A stretch of 40,645 nt of DNA, taken from positions 1 to 40,645 of the IMG/VR virus record IMGVR_UViG_3300017771_000029. One strand, 5' to 3'. The notes beneath the pieces are model-generated. The model was not told the DNA's origin. It was given only the letters and a program-made list of their open reading frames with translations, and ran no database searches. Numbering within the stretch: position 1 is the stretch's first letter; each line of letters opens with the position of its first letter. This document shows, in pieces, positions 9,876-17,716 of this stretch. Made by a program: the position numbers and the translations under genes. This DNA comes from a virus.

Positions 9876-10219
9876 TTACTGATAAACTAAAAGAATTGGT
9901 TGCCTCTATTATCATTGATAATACTGATGGTTATTTTGATACTGCAAAGGTCGGACTTGGAGGAAATGCCACAAGCCCGACCGCTACCGATTTAGATGTG
10001 CCATTATCTGCTTCTACTACCATAGTAAAAACAAGGTCTTCATTAAATGTTATTGAAGTAAAGGTATCAGTAGCGGGTAATGCGATTCAAGGTCAAGTTA
10101 TTCGTGAAGTCGGTCTATTTAATGGTAGCGATTTAGTATATAGAGCCAACTTTCAAGGAGTTGGCCCATTTTCCACAACAGAAACATTAGAACTGTTTAT
10201 TTTGTTGGAGGTTGAGTAA
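9872..10219 (+). CDS. Small tail collar/fibre-attachment-like protein
   Basis: The protein has 115 residues. It begins with a helix (ITDKLKELVASIIID), followed by beta-strands and a motif 'QVIREVGLFNGSDLVYRANFQGVGPFS' in the last third; I cite it only in part: REVGLFNGSDLVYRA. The pattern [RE]-[EV]-x-G-[LI]-F-x(4-5)-L-x-x-R-A-x-F is common in baseplate-proximal tail fibre domains of tailed phages. It starts inside the ATGA overlap with the hub gene (GGAGGAAGATTTAGCATG) and ends just before the tail fibre start, so all three are co-translated. Likely attaches the fibre to the tail tip. Confidence 0.5.
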   Translation: MITDKLKELVASIIIDNTDGYFDTAKVGLGGNATSPTATDLDVPLSASTTIVKTRSSLNVIEVKVSVAGNAIQGQVIREVGLFNGSDLVYRANFQGVGPFSTTETLELFILLEVE

Positions 10220-10220
10220 T

Positions 10221-11843
10221 ATGGTAAATAATCCAAACTTTTACGGACAAAGCACACATTTAACACCAAACCAAATTGAAGATGGTGTAGATTTCCCGCA
10301 TACTGGGATAGTTAAAGCACTATCACACGGTTTAGGTCAAAACTATGCAATTAGTGGTTTTAACATTACTGTTGATAGCGCAACACAAATTGATGTAAGC
10401 GCAGGAGTTGTTTTTCGTGATGGTAGAAAGTTATCTGTTCTTGGGGCTAATAATCTTGCACTTAGCGCATCATATACAAATGGCTATCATTTACTAGTTG
10501 CCCCAATTGAAAGTGATGAAGATAGTGATGGCTCAACTCCCGATACATCAACGGTTGTTTTAAGACCCCCTACTGCGGCTGATAAAGTTCCTCAATATAC
10601 AGCAGGAGATACTATTATTGCAGTTATCACCCATAATGGGACAGCAAATGTAGGTATTCAATATCTTACTGTTAATAAAACTGAAAACAGTTTAAGTGTT
10701 GGATATGATAATAGTGGATATACTGAGGCAGGTAGCATTACTGGCCCATCTGCTGATAGTATGAATTTCGCTACTGCCACAGTAGAAAGAATGGTTTTAA
10801 CAAAAACCAGCAACGATGTTTCTCTAACGATTAAAACAGATGATACTGCTGATGCTGAAACTGCTACGCTTAGATTACTAAATGCTAGAGGAACTGATTC
10901 GGATTTTGAAATCATTCACGATGCTTTCGGGGCAACCGAAATAACAAGTAATCAACCCGATAGTGGAACGAATGTTCACATGAAATTAACAGATACTCCG
11001 GCAGTTATCATAAACCCAAACGCCGCAGATATGGATTTCCAAGTTGCAGGTGATACTGTCTCTAATCTAATTTATGCTAATGCTGGAACAGATAGAGTCG
11101 GTATTGGGACAAATGCCCCCGAATCTGACTTGCATATCACATCATCAGCAACAGGCAACATTTTCATTCTTGAATGCACAGACGCAGGAACAGCAAGTGG
11201 CCCCGATATTTCCATGATACGCAATTCCGCCTCTCCTGCCGCTAATGATTTCTTAGGAAGACTTGTGTTCAAAGGGAAAGATGCGGGAGGAAATATAGAT
11301 GAATACGCTAACATCAAAACTCAATTACTGGACGCTACTGCTGGTAGCGAAGACATCGCGTATTACTTTCAAGGTCTTATTGCAGGAACAAATCGTCCTT
11401 TTCTTGGATTGAAAGGAACGGGCGGAAAGAATGGTAGTGGTGCAGAAGCCTGTATTAATGAACATGGAATTGACATGGACTTCCGTGTTGAAGCAAACGG
11501 TCAAACAGAAGCACTCTTTGTTCAAGGAAGCGACGGTAAGGTGGGTATCAACAACAACGCTCCAAGCGTGGAATTGGATATTACAGGTAGTGGCAAGTTC
11601 AGTTCCAATTTGGAAATTGACGGTGCGCTTAACCACGATGGTTCTACTGCTGGTTTTTTCGGTGCAACTCCTATCACCAAAATAACTGTTGGTAATATAG
11701 CGGCTCCTGCGACAATTAACCCTGATGTTCCAAATAGCCCAACAGCCGCAGAAATCACTAGCACACAAGCGGCTATATTGGCTCTTGAAAATAAATTAGA
11801 TGCTGTAATTGATGCTTTACAGGCTTTGGGTTTGATTGCTTGA
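10221..11843 (+). CDS. Tail fibre / receptor-binding protein with repeated VGIG modules
   Basis: ATG at 10221 is chosen because GGAGG (10207-10211) lies 9 bases upstream; the in-frame TTG at 10212 would have no spacing and would overlap the previous stop. The product has 540 residues. The middle carries two copies of a module with DMDFxV, then VGI, then NAPxxxLxI (about 11014-11145 and 11458-11587). The VGIGT-x-x-P pattern is typical of trimeric phage fibres. The last 60 residues (FFGATP... ending ALENKLDAVIDALQALGLI) match a recurring phage fibre C-terminus with a short coiled coil. Likely adsorption to the host surface. The second half has higher G+C than the first. Confidence 0.7.
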   Translation: MVNNPNFYGQSTHLTPNQIEDGVDFPHTGIVKALSHGLGQNYAISGFNITVDSATQIDVSAGVVFRDGRKLSVLGANNLALSASYTNGYHLLVAPIESDEDSDGSTPDTSTVVLRPPTAADKVPQYTAGDTIIAVITHNGTANVGIQYLTVNKTENSLSVGYDNSGYTEAGSITGPSADSMNFATATVERMVLTKTSNDVSLTIKTDDTADAETATLRLLNARGTDSDFEIIHDAFGATEITSNQPDSGTNVHMKLTDTPAVIINPNAADMDFQVAGDTVSNLIYANAGTDRVGIGTNAPESDLHITSSATGNIFILECTDAGTASGPDISMIRNSASPAANDFLGRLVFKGKDAGGNIDEYANIKTQLLDATAGSEDIAYYFQGLIAGTNRPFLGLKGTGGKNGSGAEACINEHGIDMDFRVEANGQTEALFVQGSDGKVGINNNAPSVELDITGSGKFSSNLEIDGALNHDGSTAGFFGATPITKITVGNIAAPATINPDVPNSPTAAEITSTQAAILALENKLDAVIDALQALGLIA

Positions 11844-11944
11844 TGGTCTATTTGTTTCTTTTAAGTTTTGCATTTGGGTTTGTTATAACTTGGTTCGCAA
11901 TTGAACCAGAAAAAAGCACGACCATTTGGCTATACAAAAAATAG
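11843..11944 (+). CDS. 33-residue membrane peptide
   Basis: The ATG overlaps the fibre stop (TGATG), so translation is probably coupled. The peptide starts MVYLFLLSFAFGFVITWFAI, one transmembrane helix, followed by a short charged tail ending in two lysines. No family is recognised. At the end of a tail operon a small membrane protein could aid lysis or be a minor virion component, but the sequence does not show which. Too short to be certain it is made. Confidence 0.45.
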   Translation: MVYLFLLSFAFGFVITWFAIEPEKSTTIWLYKK

Positions 11945-11979
11945 GCTTAATGATTTTTAAAAAATTCACAAAAGTTAAA

Positions 11980-12030
11980 AAACCAAAAAAAAAGGAGAGG
12001 GAGCCTACGCTCCCCCTCACTTTGTTTTTT
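11980..12030. terminator. Bidirectional intrinsic-type terminator between convergent gene blocks
   Basis: GAGAGGGAGC (11995-12004) pairs with GCTCCCCCTC (12009-12018) around a CTAC loop: ten pairs with one mismatch. A T-rich run (12021-12030) follows on the plus strand, and an A-rich run (11976-11993) precedes it, which reads as a T run on the minus strand. It therefore can end transcription in both directions. It lies at the only point in the window where the two blocks converge. The 3' arm includes the last bases of the minus-strand gene ending at 12017. Confidence 0.75.
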
Positions 12031-12160
12031 CCGACCAAATGGCTTTACAGGCTCGGCATTCCCATAATTTTGTCTGTTCAGTAGAACCGATATAAAAGCC
12101 AAGTAATCGTCTCGCTACTGTCTTTTCTTTACAGTAGAAACACTCTTGCTTTAATCCCAT
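12017..12160 (-). CDS. 47-residue zinc-ribbon protein
   Basis: Translation from the ATG at 12160 gives a 47-residue protein with Cys-Phe-Tyr-Cys near residue 7 and Cys-Arg-Ala-Cys near residue 37, two CxxC knuckles of a single zinc ribbon. It starts 4 bases after the stop of the upstream small membrane gene, whose TGA lies in TGATGATATG. It is the last gene of the minus-strand block, and its stop abuts the terminator stem. Function unknown; small zinc ribbons in viruses often bind DNA or RNA. Confidence 0.55.
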   Translation of the reverse strand: MGLKQECFYCKEKTVARRLLGFYIGSTEQTKLWECRACKAIWSEKTK

Positions 12161-12164
12161 ATCA

Positions 12165-12311
12165 TCACTTTTGGCTATCTTCGCCCATCAGCCGCTTCAT
12201 GTATTCTTCAACGCTTTCATCGGTGATATTAGTTCCACCGAAAGCGGCAAAGAACAGAAGCATTAGAACGCTGATGAAAAAGAATAAACCAATCCATTCC
12301 CATGTTGTCAT
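12165..12311 (-). CDS. 48-residue single-pass membrane protein
   Basis: The ATG at 12311 overlaps the stop of the exonuclease gene (TAATG). The protein starts MTTWEWIGLFFFISVLMLLF, one hydrophobic helix, followed by a charged amphipathic tail (DESVEEYMKRLMGED). Topology cannot be set. No family recognised. Coupling to the exonuclease suggests co-expression with replication genes rather than with lysis genes. Confidence 0.5.
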   Translation of the reverse strand: MTTWEWIGLFFFISVLMLLFFAAFGGTNITDESVEEYMKRLMGEDSQK

Positions 12312-12913
12312 TACCACATCACCTCTAATTCTTTATGTTCTCCCTTTTCTAAAGAAAAGGCTTTAACGATACCATTATCTTGTCCATATTTCCAAAGGTC
12401 ATAAACTAGTTGCGTATCTTTCATACAATACTCTACTACTTCATCAAATTGACCCATCTTCCATAATTTAGGTGCATCAGCACTTTCCATTAATTTAAAA
12501 TCATTCATAGTGCATTTGACCAAATTTTTAAGTTGAAATCGCTCACCATGTTCTTTCATCAGGATTTTTGAAGTATCAATAAATTGTTGTTCTTTGATAT
12601 ACTTATTGATACAATAAATGTCCATTGAGTCCCTAAGAATAGGTAAATCAAAAGCCTTAATGTTGTGTCCCAACAATAGCCCTCCCTTTTGAAAATGATT
12701 ATCTAAATCATATTTAAGTTCGGATAGGGGCTTTACAGTATGTCCTGACTTGGCAAAGGATTCAACGGGTTCATCAACATAAACCGTTCCGTTGTTTCCA
12801 TCCCATGTTGCTACGGTTGAAACTTGAAACATATGGGTATTACCGAAACCACCAATGTCATACGACATATTCTTGGTTTCTAAATCAATAGCCAATACAG
12901 ACATATCATTCAC
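12311..12913 (-). CDS. DEDDy-type 3'-5' exonuclease (DnaQ/RNase H fold)
   Basis: The 200-residue protein has all three exonuclease motifs: ExoI AIDLET (Asp10, Glu12), ExoII GHNIKAFDLP (Asp89), ExoIII EYCMKD (Tyr162, Asp166). This is the DEDDy set. It would remove nucleotides from DNA 3' ends and could support proofreading, recombination or host DNA degradation. It is separate from the exonuclease domain inside the split polymerase. The ATG at 12913 overlaps the upstream gene by 8 bases; an in-frame ATG at 12904 is the alternative. It belongs to the run helicase, DUF4177-like gene, exonuclease. Confidence 0.85.
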   Translation of the reverse strand: MNDMSVLAIDLETKNMSYDIGGFGNTHMFQVSTVATWDGNNGTVYVDEPVESFAKSGHTVKPLSELKYDLDNHFQKGGLLLGHNIKAFDLPILRDSMDIYCINKYIKEQQFIDTSKILMKEHGERFQLKNLVKCTMNDFKLMESADAPKLWKMGQFDEVVEYCMKDTQLVYDLWKYGQDNGIVKAFSLEKGEHKELEVMW

Positions 12914-13133
12914 CGTTAGACCAAAGTTTGCTAATCTTTTCTTCTTCCTTGTTCACCTTTGGTTCCTCGTCAATGTCGGTTCGTCGCTTTAAAAAGCAGA
13001 CGATTTGCTTATTCGCAACAATTAATTGTGAACAGCACTCCCATCCATCATCGCCATAAGTGTTTAGAGTATCAATAATCACTTTTGGCCCTTTTTCAAC
13101 TTGAAACACTAGATATGTGTTTTCCCACTTCAT
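12906..13133 (-). CDS. DUF4177-like small protein
   Basis: The 75-residue protein has a start strand (ENTYLVFQV), a helix with DGWECCSQ and a strand ending in VCFLKRR. This follows the DUF4177 pattern: a strand, a helix with Gly-Trp-Glu, then strands ending in hydrophobic-Lys-Arg. The fold is small alpha/beta; function of the family is not known. The C-terminal 25 residues are charged and probably disordered. It overlaps the helicase gene by ATGA and the exonuclease by 8 bases. Confidence 0.5.
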   Translation of the reverse strand: MKWENTYLVFQVEKGPKVIIDTLNTYGDDGWECCSQLIVANKQIVCFLKRRTDIDEEPKVNKEEEKISKLWSNGE

Positions 13134-14593
13134 TCTTCATCACTCCTTATTAACTTAATGTAAGTCCTATTGCTTGGCCCTTTTTGTTCTTCAAACTTAT
13201 GTCTAATAACATCAAAGTGCCTATACACTTGCGCTCTTGATTTTTTAGCCTTTGTTCGGACTTCGGTTAAGAGAGTAGTCTTATTGACGAAACCATCGTC
13301 ATCTTTCTTCATTTTGTTGTAAATGTCCATAAACACCGACTCAAGCGAGTTCTCGGCTATGCTCTTGCGCTTCGCCCGTAGGCTTCGCTCTAGCCAATCA
13401 ACCAATGTCATATAACATTGTCGGACGATTGTTGCTGCCTGTCGGACATTATGCCCAGTTACGACGAATTGTTGGTCTTTATCTTTAATTGAAGGAGCAG
13501 ATGCAACACTACAAAGAACAGACATTTTATACAGAATCTTCATCAAACGGGTGGTAAAATTACCCGCAATTTTAGCAACATCGGGTCGGGTATTTTGGAG
13601 ATACATACGCATACTTTCGTATTCAAGTCTTAGAACTTGATTAAAGTCTTGAGTATATTTCATAGTTTCAAGCGGGTCGCCTCCCACTTGATTAAATCTT
13701 TCACGGGTTAATTCGTAAATCTTATACAAAGCATTCGCATACTTATCAATAGGTTGATTGACTTCTTCAACTGTTCCTGCTTTTTCAATTTGCTCAAGAC
13801 GCATCTTGTGTTGAATAAACTCAGGCACTTCCCACACATACAGAAGCATTCTTTGAAGAACACCTTTTTCGGCCATTACATCGTTAAGGTTGTTAGGTGG
13901 ATAGGTCATAGCCAAAACGGAACGCTCACAGAAACATTCCATAATCATACCGCCAAAAGAAGTCAAAGCCTTAGAAATAATCCAAGACTCCCCTGCTAAT
14001 GAGTTCATCAAAGTATTAAGATAAACGATAGAGTTTTCTTTATGTTGGGTTTGTTTGAAGATACCAGAATATTCAAATTCATCCCAATGGGCAAGGCCAT
14101 TTCCTTCTAAAACTCCTGGCCTTCTTTCAAATTCAATTTCACCATCTTCGTTCTGTTCTTTATCATATCCACCAATAAGAACTGAATCAGTATAATCCGT
14201 CAAGCCGAATGTATTGAAAATGCGATTCATTGGTAAGTTATTACGGACAAACGGAGGGTGGTTATTTGCAGAATTAATCATTCCAAATGTTTTTTCTGCT
14301 ACTGGCCCGACAAAGTTCCACATAGTAGATTTGCCTGTTCCGCTTGTTTGAACCCAACAAAAGTGGATTCGGGTATCTTCATGGTTTCTTCCGTTAGGAA
14401 TTGTGATAAAATCTTTCACTACTTGACCAAGGATGTTAAAGAAACAAATACCAGCAGGAATATCATTGTAGTGTGATACCTCAACTGCTGATGATTGAAA
14501 GTCTCTAACGACTTTGGGCAAGGCTTCGCTAAAAACACCTGCGTTTGTTTCAAATGCTTCCATGTATTCTTCTTCATTATATTCTTCATTCAT
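13130..14593 (-). CDS. AAA+ ATPase, predicted replicative helicase (MCM-like)
   Basis: The 487-residue protein has a Walker A motif SGTGKST (residues 84-90), Walker B HWDEFE (169-174), and after about 50 residues a sensor-1-like strand (SVLAMTYPPN) and a candidate arginine finger (GVLQR). The last 70 residues look like a winged helix (VNKTTLLTEVRTKAKKSRAQVYRHF). This order fits an MCM-like or other AAA+ helicase that unwinds DNA at the fork; a zinc-bearing MCM N-terminal domain is not evident. It is next to XPF and primase, supporting a fork role. The start is ATG in GGTGAAAATATG, overlapping the XPF stop by 4 bases. Confidence 0.65.
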   Translation of the reverse strand: MNEEYNEEEYMEAFETNAGVFSEALPKVVRDFQSSAVEVSHYNDIPAGICFFNILGQVVKDFITIPNGRNHEDTRIHFCWVQTSGTGKSTMWNFVGPVAEKTFGMINSANNHPPFVRNNLPMNRIFNTFGLTDYTDSVLIGGYDKEQNEDGEIEFERRPGVLEGNGLAHWDEFEYSGIFKQTQHKENSIVYLNTLMNSLAGESWIISKALTSFGGMIMECFCERSVLAMTYPPNNLNDVMAEKGVLQRMLLYVWEVPEFIQHKMRLEQIEKAGTVEEVNQPIDKYANALYKIYELTRERFNQVGGDPLETMKYTQDFNQVLRLEYESMRMYLQNTRPDVAKIAGNFTTRLMKILYKMSVLCSVASAPSIKDKDQQFVVTGHNVRQAATIVRQCYMTLVDWLERSLRAKRKSIAENSLESVFMDIYNKMKKDDDGFVNKTTLLTEVRTKAKKSRAQVYRHFDVIRHKFEEQKGPSNRTYIKLIRSDEE

Positions 14594-15279
14594 ATTTTCA
14601 CCTTCTCTTCCGAGTTTAATGTGGAGAGTATTCTGTTGGCTAGGGTTTCTCCGATTCCCTCAATGGCTTGTAATTCATATGCTGAACACTCACCTATTTC
14701 CATAATAGAGCCAAATTGTTTTATTAATTCTTTTGCTTTCTTAATTGATACGCCTTTAATGCTGGACAATAAATCCAGTCGCAAATCATCAGTAGTTAAT
14801 CTCTTGAATACTTGCGGTGCAATTACATCTCTTGTTATTGGTTTCATTTTGCATACTGCTGTAATAACCAAAGCCGCTTCTTCTTCTGTTTCAACCCATA
14901 CTGGTTTTACATCTGTATCAAGAATTAATCTACCAATTGCACCAAGAAATTTATTGTTAAGCATAATACTTCTTGTTCCAATAGGCATTTTACTTTCGGA
15001 GTTCTCAATTACATTCATAATCGCTTCGTCCAGACTACCATGAATAATCACTACATTTGTTTTATAGTGCCTATCCATGTTGTCAATTTGAGTCCATAAT
15101 CTTTTTGTCATTACTGAACCTAAAAAGTCTGTTGTTGATTTTGCTTCAAAACAAACATCGTCATAGATGTAGTCTCCTATCTCAATCCAACGCTGTTCGT
15201 ATTGTATATTTAAGCCCTTTGCTTTTTGCATGACTAGTTTAGCCAATTTAGACTTCTCCCTTGAATCAATTACTAGCAT
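14590..15279 (-). CDS. XPF/ERCC4-family structure-specific endonuclease
   Basis: The 229-residue protein has an N-terminal nuclease domain with IDSRE (Asp5, Arg7, Glu8), GDY (35-37) and FEAKxxxD (Glu45, Lys47, Asp51). The usual core is ERKxxxD; here Arg is replaced by Ala, so the signature is slightly altered. Residues about 165-225 contain tandem helix-hairpin-helix motifs (SIKGVSIKKAKEL, AIEGIGETLANRI). Domain order matches the nuclease half of archaeal XPF/Hef, which cuts branched DNA at forks or flaps. It overlaps primase by 14 bases (shared GGAGGTATTCAAATG start region). Confidence 0.85.
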   Translation of the reverse strand: MLVIDSREKSKLAKLVMQKAKGLNIQYEQRWIEIGDYIYDDVCFEAKSTTDFLGSVMTKRLWTQIDNMDRHYKTNVVIIHGSLDEAIMNVIENSESKMPIGTRSIMLNNKFLGAIGRLILDTDVKPVWVETEEEAALVITAVCKMKPITRDVIAPQVFKRLTTDDLRLDLLSSIKGVSIKKAKELIKQFGSIMEIGECSAYELQAIEGIGETLANRILSTLNSEEKVKI

Positions 15280-16306
15280 TTGAATACCTCCAGCATTTAC
15301 CTACACAAAATCCTTCACTAATCAACTTATCACAATGGGGCGTATTGTAGTTATTGAATACTGTAAATCTTGCGTGTTTTCTCGTTTCGTTTTTATCCCA
15401 ATCAAGCCATACTGAATCGGATTCAGCAAATACTCTTTCAAGTTCTTCAACGACTAAATCAAGCACTTTCATTTTCTCTTGTCCCGAAGATAAATCACGA
15501 TAGCCCGAAAGCAAATCACGATACCATGAAACAAGGTAAGCCCTTGACATATGCGAAGGATTCTCCGTCATTACTGCATTATGCAAACAGGGCAACATTG
15601 GAAGTTTTCCTACCGTATCGGGAACGGAAACCTCGCCCTCTATCGCCTCAATGGGGGGTGCATCGGGAAATATGACCTCGTTTTTTCCGTCCTTTTGGAA
15701 GGGGATAAGGCGTGGTTCTTTAGCAATTTCAAGAATATCTTCAAGTTCACACATAAGGTCAAATCGTGTCAAGGGTATGCAATAATAAGGATTACCGTTT
15801 TCATCCGAAGATGACATATTCACAGTATTCGGAATACGGCGTAATCTTGTTGTTTGTCCTACCCTATCATCAAGACTATTTTTGCTACCAACTTTTGATG
15901 ATAAATATGCCTTAATCTCTCGGAAAAAGGTTTGAACATTTCTCATATTATTTGTTTTCTTACCAAACAAAAATAAATGAAAACCACGACCTGAAAAGAA
16001 AAGCGTATGTAAATAATCTCTTTGATGAACTAATTGCATTACCACTTTAACATCCCTCCAAGCCAAATCTAATTCATCGTCATGTGCATCAAAATCAAGA
16101 AAGATTCTATCAATAATTACCGAGGATTCTACCTTCGCTTTCTCCGAAAAATGCTGGAAATCATAGACCGTAGTATATACATTCGTCCTGTTATTTTGAG
16201 CATTAATAAAGTTAGCATACTCATTCCTCGCTAAGACGACTTTTCTTTTCATTTGCGGGGCGTTCTTGATGTGGCTTCCCGCCCATACTTCCCTCGGAAA
16301 TTTCAT
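15266..16306 (-). CDS. Archaeo-eukaryotic DNA primase, PriS-like with PriL-like cysteine tail
   Basis: ATG at 16306 is preferred over 16339 and 16312 because GGAGGT (16314-16319) lies 7 bases upstream. The product has 346 residues. The catalytic core shows LDFDAH (two metal-binding Asp) and SGRGFH about 35 residues later, with RLRRIPNTVN downstream, the AEP primase signature. The C-terminal region has a LPCLHN cysteine and then a cluster of three (PHC, GFC, GKC) near the end, four cysteines spaced as in the iron-sulphur domain of PriL. One protein may thus combine the two subunits. It overlaps the upstream gene by 86 bases. Confidence 0.85.
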   Translation of the reverse strand: MKFPREVWAGSHIKNAPQMKRKVVLARNEYANFINAQNNRTNVYTTVYDFQHFSEKAKVESSVIIDRIFLDFDAHDDELDLAWRDVKVVMQLVHQRDYLHTLFFSGRGFHLFLFGKKTNNMRNVQTFFREIKAYLSSKVGSKNSLDDRVGQTTRLRRIPNTVNMSSSDENGNPYYCIPLTRFDLMCELEDILEIAKEPRLIPFQKDGKNEVIFPDAPPIEAIEGEVSVPDTVGKLPMLPCLHNAVMTENPSHMSRAYLVSWYRDLLSGYRDLSSGQEKMKVLDLVVEELERVFAESDSVWLDWDKNETRKHARFTVFNNYNTPHCDKLISEGFCVGKCWRYSNASN

Positions 16307-16592
16307 TTTCATTACCTCCAAAATTAATTGTTGCTCCATTGAGCAATTGTTTTATTGTCATAGCAATTTCGCCATTTAAGACTGTCATTACTGTTAATTT
16401 AAGCACATCTTCAAAATATGCTCCTACATAATCATCTTTGATTCTCAAGTCTTGAACAAGTTTAAACTTCTCAATAAGAGTCATCTCGGAATAGATGTCT
16501 TGTGATAGATTGGCTACTGTATCATTGAGATTAGAAATCTCATTGAATGTCCAATTTCTACCAAGCACTTTCTTTTCAATTAATTCTTTCAT
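16221..16592 (-). CDS. Unknown 123-residue protein with overprinted tail
   Basis: No family recognised. The first 90 residues look helical (LNDTVANLSQDIYSEMTLIEKFKLVQDL...). The last 30 are Gly/Asn/Glu/Lys-rich and probably disordered. That tail is encoded within the 86-base overlap with primase, so it is probably under weak constraint. The start ATG follows GGAGGGTCTTTTAG and overlaps the previous gene by 17 bases. Position directly before primase suggests a replication accessory, but nothing in the sequence proves it. Confidence 0.6.
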   Translation of the reverse strand: MKELIEKKVLGRNWTFNEISNLNDTVANLSQDIYSEMTLIEKFKLVQDLRIKDDYVGAYFEDVLKLTVMTVLNGEIAMTIKQLLNGATINFGGNENEISEGSMGGKPHQERPANEKKSRLSEE

Positions 16593-16782
16593 CTAAAAGA
16601 CCCTCCAATAATTTTTCGTAATCAATGTGCGAGAACTGCTTATAATGTTTTTTGATGAGTTCTTCAATCAAAAAATCTTCATAGGAATTGACTCCTATCT
16701 TTTCCATAGTAGCCTGTTTCATTCTATATGTTCTCTTAGTGCTTCTTTTAAAATTTTCTCTTGTTTTCTTTAAATCAACCAT
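16576..16782 (-). CDS. Unknown small basic protein
   Basis: The 68-residue protein begins with a strongly basic segment (KKTRENFKRSTKRTYRMKQ) followed by acidic helices. No family recognised. A near-complete Shine-Dalgarno, AAGGAGGTGA, lies about 6 bases before the ATG at 16782, the best ribosome binding site in this region, so it is probably well translated. It precedes the unknown 123-residue gene and primase in the same transcript. Confidence 0.6.
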   Translation of the reverse strand: MVDLKKTRENFKRSTKRTYRMKQATMEKIGVNSYEDFLIEELIKKHYKQFSHIDYEKLLEGLLDERIN

Positions 16783-16800
16783 TTTTCTTCACCTCCTTTA

Positions 16801-17712
16801 TCATAACCAAGCATCCTCTTGTGCCGCAGGGCAAATACCATAATAAGAACAATATTCCGAACAGGTTTGTCTCCAAAAACTAGTCGGAAACTCTCCTTGT
16901 TCATAAGTGTAAATCAACTTAGCGATATTATCCCAAAGAGCCGTCATTGACCTTTTCTTAACAGGTTCAACGGTAATATGGTTAGCAACGGGATAATACC
17001 AACCCCAATGACTAACTTCCATATCTTTTGTTAAACCATGTTTAGCAAGCACTTCTTCAGGTGCATTCTCAATCATTACTTGATAGAAAGCCATTTCTTG
17101 CCGCATACTGCTGAATTTTGAATCTTTCCAGCCACCTGTCTTATATTCAAACGGAATCAGTTTGCCGTTCTCAATAAACACGCGGTCAATAATTCCTTGA
17201 AGTCTCACAACATAATCCCGTTGTAAAGGGTATTTCTTACTTACATTTTGAGGAACAGTAATTTCACAATCAAACTTTCGCTCATTAATAACAGGTAAAT
17301 ATTCATCAACTCTTCCCTCACTTCTCGCTTCAATAAATCGCTGTGCTTCAAATGCCGCTACTGTCAATGAAATATCAAAATAATCATCAACCGGCATTAA
17401 AGAAGTGCAATATTCCAGCACTTCTGAGTTATTCATAGTCTCGGCTTTTTTAATATCAAAAACATCAAAAAAATCTTCACGGTGATTGTGAAGAACCGTT
17501 CCCTTTCTCATGGCTTCTGTTTGGTCTTGGGGTAATCTTTGGATATATGAAAATTCATATTTCTTATTACACCAACTAAATGCACCAACAAGAGAAGATT
17601 TACTAATCTTCAAAATTGGTTTAGATGGGTCGTCATAATTTTCAGGACTCCAATCGTAAGTAAAGTCTCTCATTGATTTAATTCTTGCTTCATATTTTTC
17701 ATCTGTGTTCAT
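16801..17712 (-). CDS. Cas4/RecB-family PD-(D/E)XK nuclease with Fe-S cysteines
   Basis: ATG at 17712 is chosen because it follows GGTGGTGA with 4 bases between the upstream stop and the ATG; 17733 would overlap the polymerase gene. The 303-residue protein has the full RecB-like set: GTVLH (His), IIDRV (Asp), EYKTG (Glu, Lys) and QEMAFYQ (Gln...Tyr). One cysteine near residue 48 and three near the C-terminus (QTCSEYCSYYGIC) are arranged as the [4Fe-4S] ligands of Cas4, AddB and Dna2. It would degrade or cut single-stranded ends, probably in recombination or replication. It lies immediately after the polymerase C-terminal piece. Confidence 0.85.
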   Translation of the reverse strand: MNTDEKYEARIKSMRDFTYDWSPENYDDPSKPILKISKSSLVGAFSWCNKKYEFSYIQRLPQDQTEAMRKGTVLHNHREDFFDVFDIKKAETMNNSEVLEYCTSLMPVDDYFDISLTVAAFEAQRFIEARSEGRVDEYLPVINERKFDCEITVPQNVSKKYPLQRDYVVRLQGIIDRVFIENGKLIPFEYKTGGWKDSKFSSMRQEMAFYQVMIENAPEEVLAKHGLTKDMEVSHWGWYYPVANHITVEPVKKRSMTALWDNIAKLIYTYEQGEFPTSFWRQTCSEYCSYYGICPAAQEDAWL

Positions 17713-17716
17713 ATTT

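Noticed and set aside
11325-11768. 147-codon minus-strand frame opposite the tail fibre
   Set aside because: It is complementary to the conserved fibre modules, is Cys/Thr-rich without pattern, and lies beyond the terminator.
14495-15043. 182-codon open frame on the plus strand opposite the helicase and XPF genes
   Set aside because: Antisense to two genes with clear catalytic motifs; composition is typical of a shadow frame.
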